NCBI GenBank assembly: GCA_963691705.1
Contig: OY829541.1
Location: 65,815,189 to 65,879,188, forward strand
DNA from: Viola odorata
Taxonomy: Eukaryota > Streptophyta > Magnoliopsida > Malpighiales > Violaceae
Length of the DNA: 64,000 bases
Direction: 5' to 3'
Shown here one piece after another: positions 25,353 through 36,520 of the stretch; position 1 is the first letter of the stretch; each line of letters begins with the position of its first letter. A program made the translations under genes and the position numbers. Below the pieces are notes generated by a model, which searched no databases, was not told the origin of the DNA, and saw only the letters and a list, made by a program, of their open reading frames with translations.

Positions 25353-26299
25353 GGTTTGTAGATGCTTTTCTTTCTTTCCAAAGGTTACTTAGGGCAAAAT
25401 TCTTGCAGATGCTTGGATCTTTTTATTCTGATAATCCACTGCTTTGGTAGATGGGTATTGAATTGGTCTCCATCATGTAGTTATTTGTTTATGAAAATTA
25501 GTCCCCATCATCTGCATATACTTGTTAGAACAAGCATTGATTTCTTCTATTTATACTTTTATTTTATTTTATTGTTTTGGAATAATAAACAAGACAGCAA
25601 CAGGCGAGTTGATATGAGTGGTTTGCTTCTGAAGTAAGAACTCGTTGGTTTAATTTATATGTATGAAATAATTTGATGATAACAGTACTTTACTCGTCAG
25701 ACATCTACAAAATAGGCACCTATACTGAATATTAAAATCTAGGATGCATGACTTGTAGGTTTACTTCCAATTCTTTGAAACATTCAGATGATGGTATACA
25801 GAAAATAGAAACACGGATTGCAAAATGTTATATTCCATAGATTTTGTTGAATGAAAATAAAATAAATTTCCCGGAGGATTCCTAAGATCAGATCAAGTCA
25901 AGCAAGAGCCGTAAGGAATGGAGTCACGGCATCTAAATTACGTTAATAAGTTTGTAATAAAAGATTTTGTTCGACACCATTAACAGTTCTAAACTCAGAA
26001 ACTTGTTAGGAGAGACTTTCCTATTCAAAGTATTCCATTTTATATAATAAACCATTGATGGAACTATAAGTTTTTTTCACAGGTAAGTTTGGACGTGAAT
26101 TCAAAATTCTACAAGTAATTTTAATATTAATAAAATAACTAATAAACTACGTTACCAGTTTTAAAAGGTCATCAACTCTAATTCTTGTAAATAATAATAA
26201 TATAAAAAAAACTGAGTGATCCAGTTGTCATGAGTTCCAACGATTTTATTAATTCTTATTTTGCAATCTACCAGGTATCATCTCTACCGTAAGAAAATA
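25353..26299. other. Intergenic between the two kinase pseudogenes
   Basis: AT-rich DNA with no recognised gene. It presumably derives from the spacer created by the tandem duplication of the receptor kinase. Confidence 0.55.
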
Positions 26300-28164
26300 T
26301 TAATTGGCATTCAAATACAAGTGAAAGGATTTAGAATGCGCTGCTACTAATGAATGATGCAGGGTCTGGAGGAGTAGAGACTTTGGTGGTCTCAGTGATG
26401 GGTCTTTCTGTATGCACCATAGTGCCACCATAAGAAATCTCTCCACTTTTTTCATGTCATCCATGGCATCCGCATCATCCTCCACCAGCAGATGCAACTT
26501 TCCTTCTTTATAGCAGTCATTGGCCCAGTCTGCAAGCACCATCTGATTCTCTTCCTGAATGTCCTGTTCGAAGCTCCGTCGGCAGCAAACAAGCTCTAGC
26601 AGCAGAATTCCAAAGCTGTAAACATCTACTTTCGCTGTCATACGCATGCTCATGAACCATTCCGGAGCTACGTATCCTCTGGTACCTCTGATAGTAGTTG
26701 TCGTTCGAGTTTGGTCCGTCTTCAGGAGCTTCGCCAGTCCGAAATCAGAAATTCTTGCCGTAAAAGATTCGTCTAGCAGGATATTCTGAGGCTTGATATC
26801 ACAATGTATAATCTGGTAGCTGCATTCTTCATGCAAATAAAGGAGTCCCCTTGCTATTCCGAAAGCAATTTGCATTCTCCTATACCAGTTAGGACTTAAA
26901 TCTCCAAATAGCAGGTTTTCCAGGGAGCCATTGCTCATGTACTCGTACACCAGAAGCCGGTGTTGCCCTTCGTTGCAGAACCCTAGAAGCTGAACCAGAT
27001 TCTTGTGATTTGTTCTGCCAATTATTCTAGCTTCTGTATTGAACTCCTGCTCCCCTTCTTCCACCACTTTGTCCAACCTCTTAACTGCAATAACTTGTTC
27101 ACCGTCATCTGTCAAAACACCTTTGTAAACCGTCCCGAAAGCGCCATGCGCCAATTCTTCTTTGAACCCTCCCGTGGCTCTTTCTAGCTCTTGGTAACCG
27201 AAACTTATTGGATTTATATCTGTCATCACCTGTCTTGGCTAAGTGTTCTTCGACTTCTGCCGATTCAAGCGTGAGAAGAACACAAAGACAGCACCAGTGA
27301 GAGGAGATTTAAGAAAACAGAGCTGCCAAGGAGTACTGATCCTGTAATGATCATAGATGATTGATGTTTCTTGTTTGAAGATGATTGTGGTTCTGAAGTA
27401 GAGTTGTCTTTCCTAACTTTTATCAGGGCTTTTCCTCCTACACGTGCATCCATCTTACCATTTGAGAGAGGGTACATCTTCTTCCAACAGTTCCCTGTCC
27501 TGAAAATGGCAGCAACACAATAACAGTCATTCAAGCAAGCTTCTCTGCACCAATCCTCTGACTGAGAGCTGAAGAATTCATAATCAGAGAGCGGCCAATC
27601 TGCATTAGGCAGTTCCACGATCTCGAAGCTATCACAGTTTTGTAAAACAAAATCCTGCTTGCATCCTCTATTCTCATCATTTGGATCCAAGAAACTGTAG
27701 CCAGGTGGGCACTGGCAACTCGGTCGAGTTTGAGCATCTAACCTGCAGTAGCTGTTGAAACCACAAATACGAGGGCCGGTATCTTGAACAAGTGTTGTGC
27801 AGATGTTTGATGGTATGAAGGACAAAGTGGTCCACGCCGCAGGCCACGTCGCGGTTAGAGTAGTATTCATTGGGTAGACATACTGCCTTAAAACACCATC
27901 ATAGTCAATAGTAGCCCTCTAGTAGAAATCTTTGTTTGACACAGGATTGGAAAAAACTGTGCGAAGTACTGTGCCATTTCTGGCAAGAAGCGCTATGTTT
28001 CCAGTTTGGTTGAAGATGACCTGATAGCCATTGCCAATAGAATCCGGTGTGTTCCAATAAGCAGTGTTAGGAGTATCAAATGGATATCTTAAGGAAGATA
28101 GAATCAGGTTCCCATCAGATTGAAGCATGAATTGAAAGTGGATCTTCCGTTTGAATGATTTCAT
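26300..28164 (-). pseudogene. G-type lectin receptor-like kinase with multiple disabling mutations
   Basis: Homology runs from the lectin domain to the kinase end, but the gene is broken. (1) The 5' part, with signal peptide and first lectin half, is absent; homology begins near 28164 (HFQFMLQSDGNLILSS). (2) A TAG stop (about 27916-27918) interrupts SNKDFY-RATIDYDGVLRQY in an otherwise continuous frame, probably CAG to TAG. (3) EGF-like (CGFNSYCRLDAQTRPSCQCP) and PAN-like Cys-rich parts and a transmembrane segment follow, then a frame change near 27265. (4) The kinase, 27229-26300, retains [22 protein letters not shown] and EWF, but the Gly-rich loop reads AHGAFG. (5) A deletion of about 37 bp after DPSLRPP, judged against the neighbour, shifts the frame and replaces the C-terminus. 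Tandem paralogue of the 24.6-25.4 kb copy. Confidence 0.9.
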
Positions 28165-28600
28165 TTCTCGTGGAAAATTCTAAAGATTAGGATGCAAGAA
28201 AGTGACGTTTACTGTAAGAAGTGGAGAGAGCCACAGGGCATCTAGTCATCCACCGTGTATGAGTTGTTATGGGCCTTGTGGCAGATCAGGTGTATCGTTA
28301 CCTGGACTGGACCCATCTCAGACTCGGGAAGGAAACCCAAATGGGGGAGTTTCGGTCCTTTGGGCTAGTAAAGAAGCCTGTTTGCGTTGTTTTTAATCGG
28401 TCCAATTGCAATTTGCAGTGCAGGTCTTTTCTTTTATACTTAGGAAAAAACATAACTTAATTACGTTGGCGTGTTAAAGATGTCAAAGTGGTAGAGGCTA
28501 GAGAGTGTAAACTGTAGAAACTAGAAACTCACTTACTTGCTTTTGTGCTTTTACAATAATACCCTCGAGATTCAAATTTTCTACAATTACACTCCTAGCC
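28165..28600. other. Intergenic, no gene recognised
   Basis: The sequence upstream of the point where lectin homology stops. Short open frames occur on the plus strand, but none resembles a known family. Confidence 0.5.
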
Positions 28601-30281
28601 AAAGATTACGCCACACTACCAAAGCAATCACTGCACACAACAGACTAGAGAACCAATCAACAAATATCTTTCTCACGCTTGCTCTCTGCCTCTCTTTTGT
28701 TTGTCTCTTAGGTTCTTTATGTTTGATTTCTGGGACACCGCTGTTACTGTACCTCATTTTGCATAAAATCCTTAATTTCTTCAAATCTCTTCAATGTTTC
28801 TTGATCTGGTTATCAACTCTTTGTTCTTTAGATCATACTCTTTAGACTCTCAACAAGAATCTTAATTTTTCTTAGCACCCAGTATAGAGCCAAAAAAACA
28901 GATGAAGACCCATCTGGGTTTTGGTATTTGTTGAGGTTTCCTTTCCTTTCTCAAAACGGATTTCAGAGTAATGGGTCTCTTGTCAAAGATTCAGATAAGT
29001 GTTTCTCAATACCTGGTGAGAGTTCATTCTTTCGCACTTTTTAATATTTTTTGATTCTTTGATGGAAATGTTTGAGCTTGAAGGTGTTTGTTTGTTTGCC
29101 TGTTAGCTTTTCTGCGCTTAGTGGTTTCTAGAGTTCAAGCTAATTCATTTTAGTTCTGGTTTGGTTAGTTGTAGGAAATCCTTAGAAAGGATAAGTTTGA
29201 TGCTTTCTTTTGGATCTTAATTTGGATGGATTCGAAGGAGATTATTTTTGTGTGGCTCTGCAGTTACCTGATTTATGATCCCCTGGTTTGTTCATGTTCA
29301 AGATACTAATTTAGTAACTTCTAATTATGGAGGAGTATCCCCATGTATGCACTTCTTCTTGTTGATTGAAATTTAACTGCGGATGTTATTCCTATGCATC
29401 CAGCTACTGCTGGTAATCTTATAGGAGTGGCTCGTTACGTGTTTCATTCCCTGTTGTTTCTGCTTGGATTGGGTTTTGGACATGTTTCATGAATGGGAGA
29501 TTAACTGTTATGTGAGTACAAGAGATGAAATGTTTTATTCCACTACCCTAAAGAGTTTAGTTATTAAGGCTTGAAAAAGTAAAACCTCTATAAATTGATC
29601 CCTGAAAAGGTTAAGCTATAGAAATTTTGATGTTCTGTTTTTGGAGCTCTAAACTCATAGCAAACAGCAATGTAAAGTTTGCTTTCATATTGTTTACCTG
29701 GGAAACCAGATGGAGCTATAGTAGTTGAACTAATGATTCTACTAGTAGGTGATGGGTCTGTATATCTGTAGTTGTGCTGCCCTTGCTAGGAGGTACTGAG
29801 AAAATGGAATTTTGTCTCTGTGCTGATCGTTTATTTACAATTGCACATAATAATGATGGGGCTATGATAATTTCGGATAACATAGCATTGTTTGGGATCC
29901 TAAAGTGACAGGTGTGCATTTAATTAGTTTTTGTTCCTAGTCCTTGGAATGCAGTCTTAAGTCGTCTTCGTAAGTCGCTTTGTATCTAGGGATGACCTTT
30001 TTTAACATTCAACTTGTTCATTTTGTACAAGCATGCATGATCTGTGTATACTTATTATAGTGTATGCTTTAGCCTAGCTTGCATAATGTGCAATACGATC
30101 TTAAGGTCCTGTAATTATGAGGTTCCAAATTTGTAAACTATGATCTTATTGTGTTATGGTTAATGTTTGATCTACGGATTCTGTACAATACTCACCTTAA
30201 TCATTGTCTTTTTCATCTCCGTGTTGGCAGAAAATTTCATCGTCTGTATGAGTTACTTTTGTTTCCACGGGATTATTTATA
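28600..30281 (+). other. 5' leader and leader intron of the AT-hook gene
   Basis: The region has no coding similarity but has the layout of a leader: a T/C-rich exon-like stretch, a donor (CCTG|GTGAGA at 29016) and a strong acceptor (CCGTGTTGGCAG at 30230) 51 bases before the ATG. The intron of about 1.2 kb is T-rich, as plant introns are. The transcript start is not fixed. Confidence 0.45.
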
Positions 30282-30689
30282 ATGGGTAGAGGTAGAGGAA
30301 AGGGCAAGAAGTTGACTGTCAGCAATCATGAAGATACTGGAAGTGGCGAGGAAGAGAAAATCCCTGCTCAGAAGAGAAGGGGACGACCAACAAAACCACT
30401 GAAAGATGATATTGATGAAGAAGTTGAAGTAGTAGAAGACGATGGAGAAAACGGAAAAACTACTGTGGGAAGCAAAGACACGAAAGGTCCAATAGCAGCA
30501 GAAAATGGAAAGAAGAGGAAGAGATTCACTCAGGCAAAGGATCAACCAGATTCAGTAAAGGAAGAAAATGGTGTTGCAAGTAGATCAAGTACTGATGACT
30601 CGAGTAAATCTAATGGATTTCGGCTCAATGGAAGCAGGAGGAAAAACAAACCTCGTAGAGCTGCCGAGGCAGTTGTTGAATGCAAATGA
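30282..30689 (+). CDS. Small nuclear AT-hook-like basic protein
   Basis: A single coding exon of 135 aa. It begins MGRGRGKGKKL. An AT-hook core follows (KRRGRPTKP), then an acidic patch (DDIDEEVEVVEDDGE), a basic KKRKRF nuclear-localisation-like motif, a Ser-rich stretch and a basic tail (SRRKNKPRRAAEA). The whole protein is of low complexity and probably disordered. The family appears conserved in flowering plants but its function is not known to me. AT-hooks bind the minor groove of AT-rich DNA, so a chromatin role is the reasonable inference. The start is preceded by a leader intron acceptor, which supports it. Confidence 0.8.
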   Translation: MGRGRGKGKKLTVSNHEDTGSGEEEKIPAQKRRGRPTKPLKDDIDEEVEVVEDDGENGKTTVGSKDTKGPIAAENGKKRKRFTQAKDQPDSVKEENGVASRSSTDDSSKSNGFRLNGSRRKNKPRRAAEAVVECK

Positions 30690-31543
30690 GATGGCATCTG
30701 GCTTGTTACGCGCCTCTTCTTTTATGGGAGGAACTGAGGCATGGTAATATCCGGTAGTTTCATTTTGTTTTTCTTGATTTATTATTATTTCGAATCGTTT
30801 TGGCAATTCTCTCTTGTTAGTTCCTCATTTTAGTCAGAAGCTTTTCTACTGATTCTGCTGCCTCTGTAATTTTTGATGATGTGATTACGTTTTTATACCA
30901 TCACTGGTTTTTATGAGGTTCATAACCTTCGATTGTTGTTTACCCTCCTCATTTCTACATTTATTTATGCCTGTTTCGATCTTCTTCTGCGAAGACTAGC
31001 TCGGCATTTGGAAATCATGATGTTGTCTGTTTTTTCCTCCCTTCGAATCTGTTTGTCCATTGGAGGGTAACAAGATGGTTAGGTAAGGTTAGATGTAATC
31101 CAAGCTTGTATTGTATTTGTAGCTAAAGTCATATCTAATGTAAGGTAAACTTTAACTATATATTTGGTGCCAAATTAATCGATAGCTACGTAAGTTATGA
31201 CTAAGAGTTGTTGTCAAATCCTAAATATGTAAAAATGATACTATATTATTCTTGATTACTCGACTAATAGGGTGATTATTTACGAGTAATGACTAATGAG
31301 TGGTTACATATGCGATAAGATATGAATAAAATTATAATTTTAAAGAAGTTGTCCGCCCAGACATAGGTGAATCAAGCAAGGAAGATCTGTGCATATCTAA
31401 CCAAACATTAATTATAAAACAAGTCTTTATTCATAAATAGAAACGAATATAGAAAGATTCGAATTTGAGACATTGCGATCAAATTCCAACGTGTAAAAAA
31501 TGGCACACTGCATTTTTAATTAATTAGCTGATCAACAACAAAA
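30690..31543. other. AT-hook gene 3' flank and intergenic DNA
   Basis: 3' UTR of the small AT-hook gene followed by AT-rich sequence. No further gene is supported before the beta-glucosidase remnant. Confidence 0.5.
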
Positions 31544-31805
31544 ATGGCTTTTCACTTGTGGTTCCTGTTACAGCTCTTGCTTCTCCTGCTTGGCACAGTA
31601 ACTAGTCACATTTCGTCCCTAGTTTTCCTTAAGGGTTCACTTTTGGAACTGCAGGAGCAGCTTACCAGGTCTTTTTTTTTTTGTTGTAATTCTTAACTTA
31701 ATTATGTTTATTTTTGCTTAGTATCTTAAATCTTATTTTGTCTTTCGATCTTTTCGGGATCCTCCCTAGTTTTTTCAGACAAAAAAATAATATATTCGAG
31801 TATGA

Positions 31806-32025
31806 CTAAGTACCCCTTTGGGGTTATGGTTTGGTTTCTAAAAGCACTTTTCAAACCCAGCTTCTTAAAGGTTGGTGTTTGGTAAACCAACTCTACAAAA
31901 ACCTTCACATTTTTCCTCTAAAAGCCACTGGCCAGGCTCCCAGCAGTGGCTTTCAGAAGCAATTTGGTTGATGCGGGAAGCTGGTTTTTTAGACCATTTT
32001 GGACAAAAATGTTAAGGCAAGTTCA
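31806..32025 (+). mobile_element. Left arm of a hAT-like MITE
   Basis: Starts near TTTGGGGTTATGGTTTGG and contains CTAAAAGCACTTTT, TGTTTGGTAAACC, GTGGCTTTCAGAAGC and ACCATTTTGGACAAAAATG, a combination common in plant hAT-type MITEs. No matching right terminus is seen locally. The related inverted arm lies at 34762-34976, beyond the eS19 copy. Confidence 0.5.
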
Positions 32026-32374
32026 TCTTAATTACAACTCTGCCATGATAAATAGACCAAAAACAACGCATCCCTTACCTCATTCTCCTCTCATCCTTTT
32101 CTACAATCTAGGGTTTGAAATTCTCCTCTCACCCATCGGCTGCCGTTCCTTCCCTTTGGCCTCCACCGTCGTCGTCGTTGCTTTCTTCTTCTCCTACCCT
32201 TTTCTCACGCCACCGTCGTCGTCGTTTATACAATCTAGGGTTTGAATATTTGTGTTGAATGCGTAGATTTTAGTTGAATGCTCTCTCTCTCTGCTCCTGC
32301 TCACAAGCGAACACCCCAAGCTCCTCCGCGGCGCAGCAGAAGACAGCCAAACCAGAGAGAAGAAGAAAGAAGAA

Positions 32375-33413
32375 ATGGAGGCAGCACGCACAAGTAAAAA
32401 GGTCAAAGATGTCTCCCCACACGAATTCGTCAAAGCCTACGCCAACAGCCTCAAACGCTCCGGCAAGGTATACATTGATCGATCCATCTTTATCTATTTT
32501 CTTTGCTCTTTTACCTTTTCGTCAATGCAATTTTATACTCATCATATGCTTTTGCCGTGACTGTTTGTGTCGTTAGATTGAACTTCCACCTTGAGTTGAT
32601 ATTGTCAAGACTGGAACATTAAAGGAGCTTGCCCCTTATGATCCTGATTGGTACTACATTAGGGCTGGTACGTGTTTCCTTTTTGTGTGTGTTGAGAATG
32701 GGATGTTTTCTGTTTGTTTAGGTTTTAGCTAATGTGGGAGTTGCTGTTCTGTTGTTGCAGCATCCATGGCGAGGAAAATCTACTTGAGGGGTGGTCTGGG
32801 TGTTGGTGCCTTTAAAAGGATTTATGGAGGGAGCAAGAGGAATGGCAGCCGGCCACCTCACTTCGGCAAGAGCAGTGGCTCCATTGCTCGCCACATTCTT
32901 CAGCAATTGGAAAAAATGAACATTGTTGACCATGACGCGAAGGGGTTAGTCTACTCATCTTTTTGCTTGCTTCTGCATTGTTGTTGTCTTCTTTTTTCAT
33001 ATTGATTAGCAATTCATTTTTTATGCTTAGATGAGTGAGTAGATAAGAAAGGATAGAGGGATGTGTAAATACTTGAGAATAGTAGGGTGATTTGCGTGTA
33101 AAATGAGAAAGTAGATACTTGTAGCTGATAACATTGATGGAGCCATAAATGACACAAATTGTTGCTTGAGCTGATCATTTAGTTGGGATTAAGGCCTTTT
33201 TAGTTGATACCTAGATACTGATGCCATGTAAGCTTAAGCAGTTTGTTTGAGAATGAATCCTGCTCACTCTCTTTGTTTACTAGCGAATGTTGCTTAGCGT
33301 TGTGCCTTTTGTGACAATATTTATCTTCCTTGCATACCAGCGGGAGGAGAATTACATCCAGTGGCCAAAGGGACCTTGACCAAGTTGCTGGTACGATCAC
33401 AGCTCCTCTTTGA
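32375..33413 (+). pseudogene. RPS19: Ribosomal protein eS19 copy with one nonsense codon
   Basis: Four exons, 32375-32467, 32577-32667, 32761-32944 and 33341-33413, with normal GT-AG introns and matching phases. The sequence reads as eS19: [66 protein letters not shown]. In exon 2 the family motif LPPWVDIVKTG reads LPP-stop-VDIVKTG: the Trp codon TGG is TGA, truncating the protein after 36 residues. The N-terminus ([13 protein letters not shown]) is also slightly longer than usual and the end differs (GTITAPL). The upstream DNA has two copies of ACAATCTAGGGTTTGAA, each containing a telobox as in plant ribosomal protein promoters. Introns and promoter are kept, so this is a DNA-level duplicate, not a retrocopy. 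A sequencing error at the TGA cannot be excluded. It lies wholly inside intron 1 of the beta-glucosidase remnant. Confidence 0.85.
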
Positions 33414-34761
33414 GGGTGTTTTTTTGGATTTTGCCATGGATGAGGATCCATTGAGATGTAATGGAGTCTAGTTGTTTGCATGAAAGTAGATTCAAAGAAT
33501 GCTATATGTTAATTTTCTTTGCTTTTATGGCCATGAACGCGTCTGTCTTGTTTTAAAATGCTAGTCACTGGCGTTGGCATCTAATTTTGAATATGTTGTT
33601 TTTTCTGCAATCTCTGTCCTCTAGGCATACATCTTTGTTCGGGACAACTAGCCAAATATCTATTTAATGATTGAAGCTACATATGTTATTAGCCTTAAAA
33701 TTTCTTGCTGCATTGAGTTGGTGAGCTTGCTGCTTGTAAGCAGCGAGTCCGCTGCATTTTTCGTTGCCAACAGAGAAGATTTTATCGGTCTTGTATGTGT
33801 TAGACTATAATGGTAATCTAGTCTTCAAAAGATGAGTTTGGAATGAAAGTTCGACCGGGTAATTTTATGTTAGATTCTTCTTCCACCCAAATTTGCTGTT
33901 TTAAGTTCGACCAGGGAATTTTAGGTCAGATTCCGGGGCATGGTTTTCTGGTGCCATTAATTAATTAACTCTTTTACGTCGACTGGTTTTCTATCTTTTT
34001 TTCTGGGAAAACTAGAAGCAAAAATTTAGGTTAGATTATGAACAATTTTTTATAAAAAAAATAGATTTTTAAAAACTAGAAAAAAGTTTTTCTTTTTTTA
34101 GGAAAACTAGAAAAAAGTTGTTTCACGTTTTTTGTTTTTCCCCAAAATTTTCATATTGTCTTGATTACTAATTTAATTACTCTAATCAACACCAATACCA
34201 CTACTTTTTTTCTAGTTATCATTAACTTCATTATTAATATTAATGATATAATTAAATTTAATTATTATAATATCAATGCTACTATCTGACTTTATTACAA
34301 TACTATTAATGTCAAACATTATTATTATTGTGTAATTGATTCTAAAAGTATCAATATGATCAATAATGAATAATATTTTTGGAAGAAGTTGTATTTTTTG
34401 TAGAAATAAGCAATGATAATAATATTTCATTACAGAATTGTTGGTAATACGTTAATATAAAATTATTGTACAATATAACAAAAAGATATCACATAACACG
34501 TAAAAAGAAATATGCGAAATGGATGAGGGTGGACTATATAACCAAGGGAAGCATGAGATTTTAGGTTTAATTTTATTTATCTTCAACTTCTCTCAGTAAA
34601 ATTAAATTGTTTTAATATTTTTGTGTATAGACTCGGTGATATATAAAAAATTAATCATGAACTTCAGACTCATAAACTTTTTAATATTATTATAAATAAA
34701 ATGTTAATTATTTGTTTAGAAAAAAAAATTAATTTATCAATAATGTAAATAAATAATACTT
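33414..34761. other. eS19 3' flank and AT-rich filler inside the insertion
   Basis: No gene. 33847-33934 contains two diverged direct copies, 56 bp apart, of AAGTTCGACCGGGTAATTTT, with a third weak echo near 34020. From 34130 on the sequence is very AT-rich with ATTATTAAT-type repeats, resembling the interior of a MITE. Confidence 0.5.
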
Positions 34762-34976
34762 AAAAATGATTGATGCCCTTTATAGTAATTTTACACTCAA
34801 ACCATAGTTCCAAAAACAGTGTTTACCAAACACTAAAAACAACTTCTCGTTTCCCACAGCACTTTTAAAAAAGGTTTACCAAACAGCACACTGCTTTGCG
34901 TAGAAGTGCTTTTCCCACAGCACTTTTGCCCACAGCACTTTTCGGATCAGAACCGGAACGCCAAACAGACCCTAAA
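34762..34976 (-). mobile_element. Right arm of a hAT-like MITE
   Basis: On the minus strand it begins TAGGGTCTGTTTGGCGTTCC and contains GAAAAGTGCTGTGGG repeated three times and TGTTTGGTAAAC, typical of hAT-type MITE ends in plants. It is inverted relative to the arm at 31806 and shares the TGTTTGG and AAAAGCAC/AAAAGTGC motifs with it. No clear 8-bp target duplication between the two outer ends was found. Confidence 0.5.
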
Positions 34977-35057
34977 ACAACATCATTTTTTCCCATATTC
35001 TATACTCTGAATTAAAAAAATTGAATCTAATATCTGTATTCCCTTTAATTTGTACAG
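34977..35057. other. Remaining 3' end of beta-glucosidase intron 1
   Basis: A short AT-rich stretch between the MITE arm and the acceptor TTTGTACAG that precedes the second beta-glucosidase exon remnant. Confidence 0.5.
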
Positions 35058-36520
35058 TATGAGGGCGCGGCAGCTGAAGATGGGAGGGGGCTTAGTGTAT
35101 GGGACATTTTCACTGTTAAGTATCTAGGTATTTAATTCTCTATTAAATAACCTATGCTTTCAGAATCGAATCGAACTAACCAACAAGTCCGATTATAAAA
35201 CTGGGGATCCATCGGTTAGCTTTCCGGTTAAAAAATTGTAAAAAAAAGTTTAAACCATTGTTAATGATGTTGATGCTACTACAACCTTATATATCCTGAT
35301 CAAGATGGTGTACTTTGTACTAATTAAGTACGTTTTAGAATATAGTACTATATTATTTTCCCTCTAATAAAACATAAAAGTGTTTGATCAAATTCAGAAG
35401 CCGTGTCAATGGAGATGTGGCTTTAGGTAGTGACTCCAATTCCAAGTAATAAATAAATACAAAAATGTTACTTTTCTAAAAATTATAAATTCCAACTAAA
35501 CACAAAAACTAATATTCCCTCTATTCATTCTCTCGGATATCATTCTCTTAAGAGAGTGACTCCAAGAGTAAAAGTAGTATTCTGTGAACTAAACGCGGCT
35601 TTAAATTCATTTCATCGAGTCATCAAGATTATGAAATTTTAATCCAAATTAGTTGAACCGCACTTAGGTAACTAATCGAATCGATCTACTCTAATATATA
35701 AAATCGAACCAACTTGACGTTCGGGTCAATCCGGCTGACCCTTCTAACTTCATATTTAAAAGCTAGCAATGCCCATGTGTGACAGGAAGACATTGGAATT
35801 ATTAAGGACATGGGCTCAGATGCTTACAGGTTTTCAATCTCATGGTCAAGAATATCACCAAGTAAGCTTTTAGTTTCATTTTATTTTTATAAGCCTTAAA
35901 TCTTGTTTAATTATACTCTTTTTTTTGTGTGTATTTGAACAAAATATTTTTTCATAATGCTAAAAATATCAGCAACAGAGCCTTATTTGGTGGCCCATAA
36001 TTTGCTCCTCACCCATGTTGCCGCTGTCGAAATGTACAAAAGAAAATATCAGATTCGAGACATCGATACATGTCAAAACTCAAAGTCTATTTTACGGTCT
36101 CCTATTCGAAATGAGCTGATATTCGATATAATAAAGTAGCGGTTGACATCTACATTGAGATGTGATGGACTAATTGTACAATGATTTACAAGTTTTAATC
36201 AAGGTTGTTTTTAATTATTTTATGCAGGCTGCTAAAAAAGGCATGATAGGTATCACATTAATAGCCCATTGGTATGTGCCTAGTTCTGATTCCAAGGAGG
36301 ATCAAGATGCTGCACAAAGAGCCATTGATTTCATGCTTCGAAGATTGAATCCCATATCGGATTCCGATGAACACCAGTAAACAATTTTGGATTTGTCCAA
36401 TCTCATACTATCTAAATTTAATAGTAAATTGATGTAGTGTACAATGTTTTCAACTCTGAATGAAGTTGAATTGGACAACAATACCTTGTCACAATGAGTA
36501 GCAATCAAGTCCTCTACACT

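Larger units (their letters stand above)
31544..36380 (+). pseudogene. BGLU: GH1 beta-glucosidase remnant, interrupted by an insertion
   Basis: Separate exon remnants lie in order on the plus strand. 31544-31668: ATG plus hydrophobic leader (WFLLQLLLLLLGT), then, in another frame and after a TAA, GFTFGTAGAAYQ, the usual GH1 N-terminal motif, ending at a donor. 35058-35114: YEGAAAEDGRGLSVWDIFT, the expected next exon. 35786-35861: [20 protein letters not shown]. 35973-36052: [19 protein letters not shown]. 36228-36380: GMIGITLIAHWYVPSSDSK and AQRAIDFML, then an aberrant tail. The exons carrying the acid/base (TxNEP) and nucleophile (TENG) glutamates are absent, so no activity is possible. Intron 1 (31669-35057) is 3.4 kb because it holds the eS19 copy and transposon arms. 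An intact gene would hydrolyse beta-glucosides of plant secondary metabolites. Confidence 0.85.

Noticed and set aside
26300..28164. A working lectin receptor kinase gene
   Set aside because: Nonsense codon, frame changes and the missing 5' end cannot all be bridged by plausible introns; the family is usually intronless.
32375..33413. eS19 as a processed retrocopy
   Set aside because: Three introns and promoter-like teloboxes are retained, so duplication was at the DNA level.
35407..35432. Additional beta-glucosidase exon remnant (VNGDVALG-like)
   Set aside because: Too short and degenerate to separate from chance.
31544..36380. A working beta-glucosidase with unusual introns
   Set aside because: Exons for both catalytic glutamates are missing and exon 1 holds a frame change and a stop.
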